64,000 nucleotides of DNA from Bin87 sp963692995 (GTDB lineage Bacteria > Chloroflexota > Dehalococcoidia > Lucifugimonadales > UBA3495), in assembly GCA_963692995.1 (NCBI GenBank), contig OY843611.1, forward strand, positions 868,001-932,000, given 5' to 3'. Both the position numbers and the translations under genes were made by a program. The notes below the pieces were generated by a model. That model was not told the origin of the DNA and did not search any database. It saw nothing but the letters and a program-made list of their open reading frames with translations. Below, one piece after another: positions 24,810 to 33,802 of this stretch (the stretch's first letter is position 1; every line of letters begins with the position of its first letter).

Positions 24810-26159
24810 ATGTCACACAATAGGTTATCCGGGATGCCGGCTTGGGCGCGGTTGGTCACGCTTGGAGCGGTTGCCGTTCTGGCCACATTCGCGCTCGCCG
24901 CCTGCGGCTCTGAGCCGGCTCCCGCGCCGGCGGCGCCCGCCGCTACGACTGCGCCCGCCGCTACAGCTGCGCCGGCGGCGCCCGCCGCTACAACCGCGCC
25001 GACGGCCGACGCAGCGCCCGTCGCGCCGGAGTCCGACACTATCAAGGTGGGCATCCTGCATTCCCTGTCGGGGACGATGGCGATCAGCGAGACCGCCGTG
25101 CACGATGCCGAACTGCTGGCCATTGAGGAAATTAACGCCGGTGGCGGCGTAATGGGCAAGCAGATCGAAGTTGTCATTGAAGACGGCGCTTCCGACTGGC
25201 CGACTTTCGCCGAGAAGGCGCGCAAGTTGCTCCAGGAGGACGAAGTGTCGGTGGTCTTTGGCGGCTGGACCAGCGCCAGCCGCAAGGCTATGCTGCCGGT
25301 GTTTGAGGCCAACAACGGCCTGCTGTTCTACCCCGTGCAGTACGAAGGGTTGGAGACTTCTCCCAACATCTTCTATACTGGGGCCACCACCAACCAGCAG
25401 ATTGTTCCGGCGATTGAATACCTGCTGGAAGAAGGCAAGACCAAGTTCTACTTGCTGGGCTCCGATTATGTGTTCCCGCGGACGTCCAACCTGATCATCA
25501 ACAAGCAACTGGCCGCCGCCGGCATCGAAGCCGTGGGCGAGGAGTACACTCCACTGGGACACACCGAGTACAGCACCGTCATCACCAAGATCAAGGTCGC
25601 CGAACCTGACGTGGTGTTCAACACGCTGAACGGAGACTCCAACGTGGCCTTCTTCAAGCAGCTCAAGGACGCCGGCATCACCCCGGAGGAACTTCCCACG
25701 GTTTCCGTGAGCGTGGCCGAAGAGGAGATTACCGGCATCGGAGCAGAGAACATCGCCGGGCACCTGGTGGCATGGAACTACTTCCAGACCACCCAGACCC
25801 CGGAGAACGACAAGTTCGTGGCCGCTTTCAAGTCCAAGTACGGCGAAAACCGCGTAACCGACGACCCCATCGAAGCCGGCTACTTTGGCGTGTATCTGTG
25901 GAAAGCCGCCGTGGAAAAGGCCGGCAGCGCCGAAGTCGCCGCCGTCAAGGAAGCCGCCAAGGGCATCCCGTTCGCCGCGCCCGGTGGAACGGTGACCATA
26001 CACAACGAGAACCAGCACGTCTCCAAGACCGTCCGCATCGGCAAGGTCCGGGACGACGGACAGATTGACGAGGTGTGGAACTCCGGCGCTCCGGTGGAGC
26101 CCGATCCCTACCTGGACAACTACGAGTGGGCCGCCGGTCTCCGTGAACTGGCCCAGTAG
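24810..26159 (+). CDS. urtA: Urea ABC transporter substrate-binding lipoprotein
   Basis: A 449-residue periplasmic-binding-type protein for urea/short amides. It has a signal peptide with lipobox LAAC (about residues 27-30), then an Ala/Pro/Thr-rich linker (about 33-70), then the Leu/Ile/Val-binding-type fold: IKVGILHSLSGTMAISETAVHDAELLAIEEINAGGGV (about 75-112), EDGASDWPTFAEKARKLL, VFGGWTSASRKAMLPVFE and LFYPVQYEGLE, which are UrtA hallmarks. AAGGGGG precedes the ATG. It is the first gene of the urt operon and would deliver urea to UrtBC. Confidence 0.93.
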   Translation: MSHNRLSGMPAWARLVTLGAVAVLATFALAACGSEPAPAPAAPAATTAPAATAAPAAPAATTAPTADAAPVAPESDTIKVGILHSLSGTMAISETAVHDAELLAIEEINAGGGVMGKQIEVVIEDGASDWPTFAEKARKLLQEDEVSVVFGGWTSASRKAMLPVFEANNGLLFYPVQYEGLETSPNIFYTGATTNQQIVPAIEYLLEEGKTKFYLLGSDYVFPRTSNLIINKQLAAAGIEAVGEEYTPLGHTEYSTVITKIKVAEPDVVFNTLNGDSNVAFFKQLKDAGITPEELPTVSVSVAEEEITGIGAENIAGHLVAWNYFQTTQTPENDKFVAAFKSKYGENRVTDDPIEAGYFGVYLWKAAVEKAGSAEVAAVKEAAKGIPFAAPGGTVTIHNENQHVSKTVRIGKVRDDGQIDEVWNSGAPVEPDPYLDNYEWAAGLRELAQ

Positions 26160-26210
26160 CCCGCGCCGCCCTGGTTAGCGGATACCGCAACTCTAATCAC
26201 ACACGGATCT

Positions 26211-26248
26211 CGGATGACGTTCGACCTACGCAGGCCGGGCGTCATCCG
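26211..26248 (+). promoter_or_regulatory. Stem-loop between urtA and urtB
   Basis: Perfect 9-bp arms CGGATGACG and CGTCATCCG enclose a 20-base loop in the 125-bp urtA-urtB spacer. There is no U-tract. It is the kind of hairpin that protects the upstream mRNA or reduces read-through, so that the binding protein is made in excess over the membrane subunits. Confidence 0.5.
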
Positions 26249-26284
26249 CACCCTAGCCACCTCAAACTCCGCAATGGTCGCAAA

Positions 26285-27181
26285 ATGGAAGTTTGGGCAC
26301 TACAATTTTTCAACGGGCTAAGCCTGAGTTCCATCCTGTTGCTGATTGCATTGGGACTGGCGCTGTCTTTCGGGTTGATGAACGTGATTAACCTGGCCCA
26401 CGGCGAGTTCATCATGATCGGCGCGTACACCACCTACGCGCTCCAGCGGGCCGCCCTGAGCTTTACCGGCGACCCCCAATCCGGCATAACCTTCCTGATC
26501 GCCATTCCCGCGTCCTTCGTGGTCGCCGGCGCGGCGGGATACCTGGTTGAGAATGCGCTGATTCGGTTCCTTTATCGCCGCCCCCTGGACACATTGCTCG
26601 CCACGTGGGGCGTCGGGCTGTTCCTGCAACAGTTGGCCCGTTCGATTTTCGGCGCGCCCAACGTTCAGGTGGTTGCTCCGCCGTGGCTGGGCAACGCCCT
26701 CGCGGTGACGGGCGACCTGGTATTGCCCATGAAGCGGGTCTTCATCTTGGGCCTCGTGCTGGCGTGCATCGGCGGCCTCTACTGGTACATGTACCGCTCC
26801 AGCGAGGGGCGCCGGATGCGCGGGGTGATGCAGAACCGTGACATGGCCGCCAGCCTGGGCGTGTCCACACGCCGGGTTGACAGCTTCACCTTCGCCTTGG
26901 GTTCGGGATTGGCCGGCGTCGCCGGATGCGCACTGACTTTGATTGGCCCGATTGGGCCGTCATTGGGGACCTTTTACATTGTTGACGCTTTTATCGTGGT
27001 CATCTTGGGCGGGTTGGGCCAGGTTCCCGGGACCATTCTGGCCGCATTAATCATCGGAATGCTGAACACCATGTTCGAGTTCGGCACCACCGCCGTGGTG
27101 GGCAAGGTGCTGGTGTTCGCCATGGTGATCCTGTTCTTGCAATGGCGACCCGCCGGATTGATGCGGACTAAGGGGAGGTAG
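26285..27181 (+). CDS. urtB: Urea ABC transporter permease UrtB
   Basis: A 298-residue LivH-type membrane permease. It has about eight hydrophobic segments, including SILLLIALGLALSFGLMNVINLAHGEFIMIGAY near the N-terminus, which contains the LivH signature NLAHGEF. It also has GAAGYLVENALIRFLYRRPLDTLLATWGVGLFLQQ, as in UrtB. The sequence RGVMQNRDMAASLGVSTRRVDSFTF is the cytoplasmic ATPase-coupling loop (about 180-205). The start at 26285 has only a weak ribosome-binding site. It sits 125 bp after urtA, separated by the hairpin, and 4 bp before urtC. Confidence 0.93.
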   Translation: MEVWALQFFNGLSLSSILLLIALGLALSFGLMNVINLAHGEFIMIGAYTTYALQRAALSFTGDPQSGITFLIAIPASFVVAGAAGYLVENALIRFLYRRPLDTLLATWGVGLFLQQLARSIFGAPNVQVVAPPWLGNALAVTGDLVLPMKRVFILGLVLACIGGLYWYMYRSSEGRRMRGVMQNRDMAASLGVSTRRVDSFTFALGSGLAGVAGCALTLIGPIGPSLGTFYIVDAFIVVILGGLGQVPGTILAALIIGMLNTMFEFGTTAVVGKVLVFAMVILFLQWRPAGLMRTKGR

Positions 27182-27185
27182 GGGG

Positions 27186-28328
27186 ATGGCAATCGGGTCA
27201 TCAATTATCAGCGCGGTGAGGAACGCCTCTGCTCCCGTCGTGGTCAACGACCGGATCGGGCAGTGGTTCGCCCCCGTCGTCATGCTGGCAGTTTTGCTGC
27301 TGGCTCCCCTGGTGTTATCGGATTTTCGCGTGGCGCTGTTGGGCAAGTTTTTGACCTTTGCCATGCTGGCTTTGTCCCTAAACCTGATTTGGGGATATGC
27401 CGGGATGCTTAGCCTGGGGCATGGCGTCTTCTTCGGACTCGGCGGTTACGCCATGGCAATGTTCCTGAAGCTGGAGTCGGCTGCGGGAAAGTTGCCGGAC
27501 TTCATGTTCTGGAGCGGGCTGACGGAGTTGCCCGTCTTCTGGGAGCCTTTCAAGTACGCCTGGTTCGCCATCCCAATGGCCTTCGTAGTGCCGGCAGCGC
27601 TGGCCGGAGCCCTTGGGTACCTGGTTTTCCGCAGCCGCATTACCGGTGTCTATTTCGCATTGATCACGCAAGCCCTGGCGCTAATCATCAGCATCCTGTT
27701 CATCGGGCAGCAACCGTACACCGGGGGCACCAACGGCATCACCAACTACACCACCATATTCGGCTTCCCGCTGAACGCGCCTTCGATGCAATTGATGCTC
27801 TACTATGTTAGCGTTGGCGCCTTGAGCGTCGCCTATCTGCTTTGCTGGGGGCTGATATCCTCCCGTCTCGGTCGGCTGTTGGTGGCGATGCGTGACGACG
27901 AAAACCGGGTGCGGTTCTCAGGCTATGACCCGGCGGTACTCAAAACGCTGGTATTCTCGCTATCTGCCGGCATGGCCGGCGTGGCCGGAGCGTTGTTCAC
28001 GCCGCAAGTCGGGATAATCTCACCCACCATGATGGGCATTGTGCCTTCCATCGAAATCGCCATCTGGGTTGCCGTTGGCGGCCGGGGCGTATTGCTGGGC
28101 GCTATTTTGGGGGCCATCGTAGTGAACGGCGCCAAGAGCGGGCTGAGCGAGTCCTTTCCGGCCATCTGGCAATATTTCCTGGGCCTGCTGCTCATCGGCG
28201 CCGTGCTGCTGTTTCCGGCGGGGATCACGGGGTTGCTGCGCGGCAAAGGCTGGCAGCGTCCCTGGTGGCTGTCGCGCGATCAGATCCGCAGCGGGATCCG
28301 CCAGCGCCTCCCCGGAGGGAGAACATGA
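27186..28328 (+). CDS. urtC: Urea ABC transporter permease UrtC
   Basis: A 380-residue LivM-type permease with eight to ten membrane segments. The N-terminal region has LNLIWGYAGMLSLGHGVFFGLGGYAMAMFLK (LivM signature, about 60-95). The GTNGITNYTTIFGFPL loop (about 181) and the MRDDENRVRFSGYDPAVLKTLVFSLSAGMAGVAGALF coupling loop and following helix (about 235-275) match UrtC. GGGAGGTAGGGG precedes the ATG. The stop overlaps the urtD start (ATGA), so the genes are coupled. Confidence 0.93.
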   Translation: MAIGSSIISAVRNASAPVVVNDRIGQWFAPVVMLAVLLLAPLVLSDFRVALLGKFLTFAMLALSLNLIWGYAGMLSLGHGVFFGLGGYAMAMFLKLESAAGKLPDFMFWSGLTELPVFWEPFKYAWFAIPMAFVVPAALAGALGYLVFRSRITGVYFALITQALALIISILFIGQQPYTGGTNGITNYTTIFGFPLNAPSMQLMLYYVSVGALSVAYLLCWGLISSRLGRLLVAMRDDENRVRFSGYDPAVLKTLVFSLSAGMAGVAGALFTPQVGIISPTMMGIVPSIEIAIWVAVGGRGVLLGAILGAIVVNGAKSGLSESFPAIWQYFLGLLLIGAVLLFPAGITGLLRGKGWQRPWWLSRDQIRSGIRQRLPGGRT

Positions 28329-29209
28329 TTACCAGGCGGTCAAATCAGCCGGCCGGCGCGCTCGGCGCCAATGGATCCGCTCCGGTATCCGACACGAGCA
28401 AACCCATTCTGTCGGTGGAGAACCTGACGGTAAGTTTCGACGGTTTTACCGTGCTGGACGAGCTGAATTTCGCCATGGCCTACGGGGAAATGCGTTTCCT
28501 GATCGGCCCCAATGGAGCGGGCAAAACGACACTGATCGACGTAATCACCGGCAAGTCGAAACCCAGCAAAGGACGCATCATCTTTGATGGAAGCATCGAC
28601 CTGGGCCGGCGGCAAGAGCATCAGTTGGTCCGGTTGGGCGTGGGGAGAAAGTTCCAGACGCCGTCCGTATACGCCAGCCTGACGGTCTATGAAAACCTGG
28701 AGGTAATGCTCGGTTTCCGCAGCCGGGTCACCGGACTGCTGGGCAAGTTGCGTCGGGGCGAAGGCGACCGCATTATGGACACGCTGGAACAGGTGGGTCT
28801 GTCCCAGCGCGCCAAAGATACGGCCGGCGCACTGTCCCACGGCGAAAAACAGTGGCTGGAAATCGGGATGTTGCTGGCGCAGGAACCGAAACTGCTGCTG
28901 CTGGACGAGCCGGTGGCGGGTATGACCCGCAGGGAGCGGGAACGCACCGGTGAATTGCTGCAATCCATCGGTGGAGACCGCTCAGTGTTGGTGGTGGAAC
29001 ACGATATGGATTTCGTGCGCCAGTTCGCTCAAACCGTAACCGTGCTTCACCTGGGCAAGGTGCTGAGCCAGGGAGGCATGGAAGACGTACAACAGGACCC
29101 GGAAGTCATTAGGGCCTACCTGGGCAACAACCGCGGCCAGAGGCCCGAAGCCGGCAGGTGGGAAGGCCGGAGCGCAGCGGGTGAACCGGCCCCCGTGTCT
29201 GCGGATTGA
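28325..29209 (+). CDS. urtD: Urea ABC transporter ATP-binding protein UrtD
   Basis: A 294-residue LivG-type ABC ATPase. Walker A is GPNGAGKTTLID (about residues 63-74), the signature region reads LSHGEKQWLEIGMLLAQEPKLLLLDEPVAGM (about 175-205) with Walker B in the same block, and the H-loop His is in VLVVEHDMDFV (about 224). The H-G-E-K-Q form of the signature is typical of UrtD. The start chosen is 28325, which overlaps the urtC stop and has GGAGGGAGA upstream; a longer frame would run into urtC. N-terminal 35 residues are a Gly/Ala-rich extension. Confidence 0.93.
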   Translation: MITRRSNQPAGALGANGSAPVSDTSKPILSVENLTVSFDGFTVLDELNFAMAYGEMRFLIGPNGAGKTTLIDVITGKSKPSKGRIIFDGSIDLGRRQEHQLVRLGVGRKFQTPSVYASLTVYENLEVMLGFRSRVTGLLGKLRRGEGDRIMDTLEQVGLSQRAKDTAGALSHGEKQWLEIGMLLAQEPKLLLLDEPVAGMTRRERERTGELLQSIGGDRSVLVVEHDMDFVRQFAQTVTVLHLGKVLSQGGMEDVQQDPEVIRAYLGNNRGQRPEAGRWEGRSAAGEPAPVSAD

Positions 29210-29217
29210 TCGGCTGG

Positions 29218-29943
29218 ATGACCATGCGCTACGCAGAGCCTTTCCTGTCCATTAGGGATCTGTCCGTGGGATATGGGCAGAGCTTAGTATTGTCCAACGT
29301 AGCGCTGGACGTTCCGCAGAACCAGGTTGTCTGCCTGATGGGCCGCAACGGAGTGGGCAAAACCACTTTGCTCAAGGCGATAATGGGATTGCTGACCCCC
29401 CGGTCCGGCCAGGTACGATTCGGCCAATCGGACCTGACGCGGTGGGCGCCCCACAAACGGGCGAAGGCAGGATTCGGGTACGTGCCCCAGGGCCGGCACA
29501 TTTTCCCCTACCTGACCGTGAACGAAAACCTGCTGATGGGCCTGGAGTCTTTTCCGGAAAAGAAAGGGAAACCGGAAGCCATGGAGCGAATGTACGGCCT
29601 GTTCCCAGCTCTGAAGATTAACCCGAAGAAGGTAGCGGGCACACTGAGCGGAGGGCAGCAGCAGCAACTGGCCTTGGCCCGAGCGTTGATTCGGCGTCCC
29701 GCCTTGCTCCTGTTGGACGAACCCACCGAGGGCATCCAGCCGTCGATAGTTCAGGAAATTGAAGACCTGCTGCACCGCTTGCGGGAGCAACAGGAAACCA
29801 CTATTTTGCTGGTGGAGCAGTTCCTGGACTTCGCCCTGGGTATAGCCGACTACTGTTACGTGATGGAAAAGGGAGCCATAGTTCTGGAAGGCGCTGCCCG
29901 CGACTTGGACCACAACCTGGTCCGGGAGTACGTGGCGGTGTAG
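29218..29943 (+). CDS. urtE: Urea ABC transporter ATP-binding protein UrtE
   Basis: A 241-residue LivF-type ABC ATPase. Walker A GRNGVGKTTLLKAIMGLL is at about residues 41-58, the Q-loop region at GFGYVPQGRHIFPYLTVNENL (about 85-105), and the signature LSGGQQQQLALARAL with Walker B LLLLDEPTEGIQPS at about 142-170. Switch His is replaced by Gln (ILLVEQF), normal for LivF-type subunits. Start options are TTG 29206, ATG 29218 and ATG 29224; 29218 is taken as the first ATG. It closes the transporter and is followed 35 bp later by glutamine synthetase. Confidence 0.92.
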   Translation: MTMRYAEPFLSIRDLSVGYGQSLVLSNVALDVPQNQVVCLMGRNGVGKTTLLKAIMGLLTPRSGQVRFGQSDLTRWAPHKRAKAGFGYVPQGRHIFPYLTVNENLLMGLESFPEKKGKPEAMERMYGLFPALKINPKKVAGTLSGGQQQQLALARALIRRPALLLLDEPTEGIQPSIVQEIEDLLHRLREQQETTILLVEQFLDFALGIADYCYVMEKGAIVLEGAARDLDHNLVREYVAV

Positions 29944-29978
29944 GCCCCGGCGCAAGCCGCGATAAGTGAGGAATAGCC

Positions 29979-31316
29979 ATGACCACTGAGACACCTGCGG
30001 CACGGGATTCCGCGGTTAGGACTGCCCGCGAAAACGACGTCAAATTCATCCGCCTCTGGTTCACCGACATTCTGGGCAAGCTGAAGGGTTTCGCGGTGAC
30101 CGCCGATGACCTGGAGGATGCTTTGGACCTGGGGGTGGGTTTCGATGGGGCCGCCATCGACGGGTTCGCCCGCCAGCATGAGAGTGATATGAGGGCCTAT
30201 CCCGACCCGTCCACCTTCGCGCTTTTGCCCTGGCGTCCACGCCAGAACGCGGTCGCCCGGATGTTCTGCGACATCCGCCAACCCCGGGGTCAGACCTTCC
30301 CCGGGGATCCGCGCCAGGTCCTCAGGCGCAACTTGGGCAAAGCCGCTGAAATGGGGTTCACCTACAATGTGGGAGCCGAGCTGGAATTCTTCTATCTGAA
30401 GAACGCTACCGCGCCGGAACTGCTGGACCACGACGGCTACTTCGACCAACTGTCCAGCTATCCCGCGTCGGATCTGCGCCGAGACACCGTCCTCAACTTG
30501 GCCGAAATGGGCATACCCGTTAAATACTCTCACCACGAGGGCGCGCCCAGCCAGCACGAGATTGACCTGGAGTACACCGACGCCCTCACCATGGCGGATA
30601 ACTTGATGACCGCTAAACTGGTTATCAAGGAACTGGCCCAGCTTCAAAGTGTGTACGCTACCTTCATGCCCAAACCCGTCTCCGGCATCAATGGTTCCGG
30701 CCTCCACCTGCACCAGTCTCTCTTTGCCGGCGATGGCAACAGGTTCTATGACGCCGACGACGAGCAGTATCTTTCCGTACTGGGCAAGCAGTTCATCGCG
30801 GGACTGATTGCTCACGCTCCGGAAATCACGCTGGTGACCAACCAGTGGGTCAACTCCTACAAGCGCCTGATTCCAGGCTACGAGGCGCCGGTGTACGTTT
30901 CGTGGACCCACGTCAACCGTTCCGACCTCATCCGAGTGCCCAGCTACGAACGGGGAGAGGAAACGTCGATCCGCATTGAGTACCGGGCGCCCGACCCGTC
31001 CTGTAACCCTTACCTGGCGTTCAGCGCCATGCTGGCCGCTGGCCTCAAGGGTATCGAAGAGCAATACCAGGCGCCCGCGCCGGTGGTCGGCAATGTGCTG
31101 GATATGTCGCCGCAGCGCCGGCAGTCTCTGGGCATTCGGACGCTGCCTTCCAGCCTGGGCGAGGCCATCAATCTGGCGGAGACCAGCGAGCTGCTCTATG
31201 AGGCGCTGGGCGACCACGTGTTCAACAGCCTGATCGAGAACAAAAAACTGGAGTGGGACGAATATCGCTCGGAGGTCACCGACTATGAAGTATCCCGCTA
31301 CCTGTCCACCCTGTGA
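29979..31316 (+). CDS. glnA: Glutamine synthetase, type I (GlnA-like)
   Basis: A 445-residue GS-I enzyme that condenses glutamate with ammonia using ATP. N-terminal domain: DVKFIRLWFTDILGKLKG (about 20-37). Catalytic domain: GAELEFFYLKN (metal Glu, about 131), HHEGAPSQHEIDLEY (about 187), NGSGLHLHQSLF (about 236), RIEYRAPDPSCNPYLAFSAML (about 330-350). The adenylylation-loop Tyr/LYxLP motif is not evident near residue 395, so covalent regulation by GlnE is doubtful. Its position between urtE and ureA, co-oriented, couples urea uptake and hydrolysis to ammonia assimilation. GTGAGGA precedes the ATG. A different GS may exist elsewhere. Confidence 0.93.
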   Translation: MTTETPAARDSAVRTARENDVKFIRLWFTDILGKLKGFAVTADDLEDALDLGVGFDGAAIDGFARQHESDMRAYPDPSTFALLPWRPRQNAVARMFCDIRQPRGQTFPGDPRQVLRRNLGKAAEMGFTYNVGAELEFFYLKNATAPELLDHDGYFDQLSSYPASDLRRDTVLNLAEMGIPVKYSHHEGAPSQHEIDLEYTDALTMADNLMTAKLVIKELAQLQSVYATFMPKPVSGINGSGLHLHQSLFAGDGNRFYDADDEQYLSVLGKQFIAGLIAHAPEITLVTNQWVNSYKRLIPGYEAPVYVSWTHVNRSDLIRVPSYERGEETSIRIEYRAPDPSCNPYLAFSAMLAAGLKGIEEQYQAPAPVVGNVLDMSPQRRQSLGIRTLPSSLGEAINLAETSELLYEALGDHVFNSLIENKKLEWDEYRSEVTDYEVSRYLSTL

Positions 31317-31334
31317 TGCCAGAGGCGACTCGTC

Positions 31335-31637
31335 ATGATGCTCACCCCACGCGAATCGGAGAAACTGCTGATCTACGTCGCCGCCGAATTGGCCCGCAAG
31401 CGGCAGGGTCGTGGGTTGAAGCTCAATGTGCCGGAGTCGATAGCCTTGATCACGGAAGCGATCCTGGAAGGGGCCCGGGATGGCAAAACCGTAGCCGAGG
31501 TTATGGAACTGGGCCGGCAGACGCTGACTCGCGAAGACGTGATGAACGGCGTCCCGGAGCTGGTTGATCTGGTGCAGGTGGAAGCCACATTCCCCGACGG
31601 CACCAAGCTGGTATCGGTGCACGACCCCATCGTCTGA
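31335..31637 (+). CDS. ureA: Urease gamma subunit
   Basis: A 100-residue UreA: MLTPRESEKLLIYVAAELARKRQGRGLKLNVPE and ITEAILEGARDGKTVAEVM, ending KLVSVHDPIV, all match the family from end to end. It forms the small structural subunit of the (alpha-beta-gamma)3 nickel urease, which splits urea into ammonia and carbamate. The first ATG of an ATG-ATG pair at 31335 is used. It lies 18 bp after glnA and 22 bp before ureB. Genes A, B and C are separate, as in most soil and marine bacteria. Confidence 0.95.
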   Translation: MMLTPRESEKLLIYVAAELARKRQGRGLKLNVPESIALITEAILEGARDGKTVAEVMELGRQTLTREDVMNGVPELVDLVQVEATFPDGTKLVSVHDPIV

Positions 31638-31659
31638 TCACCCGAATAGCAGGCGCGTT

Positions 31660-32067
31660 ATGAGCAACCCCATCGAACACTACATCATCGCTGACGAACC
31701 CATTGAGATAAACGCCGGGCGACCCACCAGGAGCGTTTCCGTGTGGAACACCGGCGACCGGGCTATCCAGGTCGGTTCGCATTTCCACTTCTTCGAAGTC
31801 AACCGCGCCTTGCGCTTTGACCGCGTTGCGGCCTTCGGGATGCGGTTGGACGTCCCTGCCGGCGCTGCCGTGCGCTTTGAGCCGGGCGACCGCAAGGATG
31901 TACCGCTGGTCGCCATCGGTGGCACACGCCGAGTGCGCGGCCCCAACGGCCTGGCCTTCGGCAGCCTGGACTCCCCGGTTGTGCGTGAGCGGGCGATAGA
32001 ACTGATTTCCCGTCGCGGCTTTGCCAACCAACCAACTGCCGAATTAAACCTTACCGACGAGGTATAG
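31660..32067 (+). CDS. ureB: Urease beta subunit
   Basis: A 135-residue UreB with an N-terminal PIEHYIIADEPIEINAGRPT extension and the core VWNTGDRAIQVGSHFHFFEVNRALRFDR...GMRLDVPAGAAVRFEPGD, which is the family signature. It packs between the gamma and alpha subunits. The ATG at 31660 is chosen; an open frame extends upstream into ureA but carries no similarity. One base separates its stop from the ureC start codon, so translation is coupled. Confidence 0.95.
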   Translation: MSNPIEHYIIADEPIEINAGRPTRSVSVWNTGDRAIQVGSHFHFFEVNRALRFDRVAAFGMRLDVPAGAAVRFEPGDRKDVPLVAIGGTRRVRGPNGLAFGSLDSPVVRERAIELISRRGFANQPTAELNLTDEV

Positions 32068-32068
32068 C

Positions 32069-33787
32069 ATGGCCCGAATTAGCCGCCGCCAGTACGTCGA
32101 ACTCTACGGCCCTACCGTTGGGGATCGTTTCCGCCTCGCGGATACCGCCCTGGTCTGCCAGGTTGAGGAGGACCTTCTTACCCACGGCGACGAGCTGGTG
32201 TTTGGCGGTGGCAAATCGGCTCGGGACGGTATGGGTCAGGCTTCAGAGATGACCAACCGCAACGGCGCCCTGGACCTGGTGATAACCAACGTCATTGTCA
32301 TGGATCCGGTGCTGGGAATCGTCAAGGCCGACCTCGGAGTGCGTCAAGGGCACATCGTCGCCGTGGGCAAGTCGGGCAACCCCGGCGTGATGGACGGGGT
32401 ACATCCGGATCTGGTGGTTGGCCCGGGGACGGAGGTAATCGCCGGCGAGCATCTCATCGCAACCCCCGGCGGCGTCGACTCGCACATTCACATGATCGCG
32501 CCCCAGCAGGTGCACCACGCCCTCTCCAACGGGATTACTACGATGATCGGCGGCGGAACCGGGCCAGCCGACGGCACCAAGGCCACCACCTGCACGCCCG
32601 GCCCCTGGAACATCGGCCGGATGCTGGAAGCCGCCGAACCTTTTCCCATGAACTGGGGCTTGTTGGGCAAGGGCAACGCCAGCGATCCCGCCTCCCTCGA
32701 GGAACAGTTACGGGCCGGGGCCAGCGGCCTCAAGCTCCACGAGGATTGGGGCACCACGCCGGCGGCTATTGACTGCTGCCTGACGGTGGCCGACCGTTTC
32801 GACATACCCGTGTCGATCCACACCGACACGCTGAACGAAGCCGGGTTCGTCGAGGATACCATCGCGGCCATCGACGGGCGCGCCATCCACACCTATCACA
32901 CCGAGGGAGCCGGCGGCGGACACGCGCCCGACATCATCCGCATCGCTGCCGAGTTGAACGTGCTGCCCTCCTCCACCAATCCCACGCGCCCCTACACCGT
33001 CAACACCCTCACCGAGCACATGGACATGCTGATGGTGTGCCATCACCTCAACCCCCGGGTGCCGGAAGACGTGGCATTCGCCGAGAGCCGGATTCGCCCG
33101 GAGACCATGGCCGCCGAGGACGTGCTGCATGACCGGGGCGTCATCAGCATGTATGCGTCCGATTCGCAGGCGATGGGTCGGGTCGGCGAAAATTTTACGC
33201 GCCTGTTTCAAACCGCCGACAAGATGCGTCAAATGAAGGGCAAACTGCCGGAAGACTCGCCGGAACACGACAATTTCCGCGTTCTGCGCTATTTGGCCAA
33301 ACTGACCATCAACCCGGCCATCACCCACGGCATATCCCACCTGGTCGGCTCCCTGGAGCCGGGGAAGCTGGCGGACATCGTGCTGTGGCCCCTGGGCAGT
33401 TTCGGCGCCAAACCGAAAATGATCATCAAGGGCGGGATGATCTGCTGGGCGGCGATGGGTGACCCCAACGGCTCGATACCTACCGCCGAGCCGTCCTTCT
33501 ACCGCCCCATGTTCGGCGCCCTGGGCAAAGCGGTCGCCAGCACGTCGCTGACCTTCGTGTCCGCTATAGCCCACGAGATGGGGATCCACCGGGATTTGGC
33601 CCTGACCCGACGGGTAGAGCCCGTGCGCGGCTGCCGGACCATCACCAAACGGCAAATGCTCCGCAACGACGCCATGCCGGTGATCGAAGTTGACCCAGAC
33701 ACTTACACCATCCGGGTGGATGGCGAGATCGCCACCGTGCCGCCGGCGGAACGCCTCAGCCTGGCCCAACTGCACTTCCTGGTTTGA
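32069..33787 (+). CDS. ureC: Urease alpha (catalytic) subunit
   Basis: A 572-residue nickel amidohydrolase, full length for UreC. Metal-binding HxH: GVDSHIHMIAPQQ (about 131-143). The carbamylated bridging Lys is in GLKLHEDWGTTP (about 219-230); further nickel ligand His are in VSIHTDTLNE and TYHTEGAGGGHAPDI (about 249 and 275). The mobile flap Cys/His is in LMVCHHLNPRVPEDVAFAESRIR (about 319-341), and the Asp ligand in ISMYASDSQAMGRVGE (about 362). All catalytic residues are present, so the enzyme should be active if nickel is inserted by UreD/F/G. Part of ureABCFGD. Confidence 0.97.
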   Translation: MARISRRQYVELYGPTVGDRFRLADTALVCQVEEDLLTHGDELVFGGGKSARDGMGQASEMTNRNGALDLVITNVIVMDPVLGIVKADLGVRQGHIVAVGKSGNPGVMDGVHPDLVVGPGTEVIAGEHLIATPGGVDSHIHMIAPQQVHHALSNGITTMIGGGTGPADGTKATTCTPGPWNIGRMLEAAEPFPMNWGLLGKGNASDPASLEEQLRAGASGLKLHEDWGTTPAAIDCCLTVADRFDIPVSIHTDTLNEAGFVEDTIAAIDGRAIHTYHTEGAGGGHAPDIIRIAAELNVLPSSTNPTRPYTVNTLTEHMDMLMVCHHLNPRVPEDVAFAESRIRPETMAAEDVLHDRGVISMYASDSQAMGRVGENFTRLFQTADKMRQMKGKLPEDSPEHDNFRVLRYLAKLTINPAITHGISHLVGSLEPGKLADIVLWPLGSFGAKPKMIIKGGMICWAAMGDPNGSIPTAEPSFYRPMFGALGKAVASTSLTFVSAIAHEMGIHRDLALTRRVEPVRGCRTITKRQMLRNDAMPVIEVDPDTYTIRVDGEIATVPPAERLSLAQLHFLV

Positions 33788-33802
33788 TGGTGTGAAACGA
33801 CC

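Noticed and set aside
29856..31622. 588-residue minus-strand open frame over glnA and ureA
   Set aside because: It lies opposite well-conserved glutamine synthetase and ureA. GC-rich third positions keep the antisense frame open; its sequence has no domain-like pattern.
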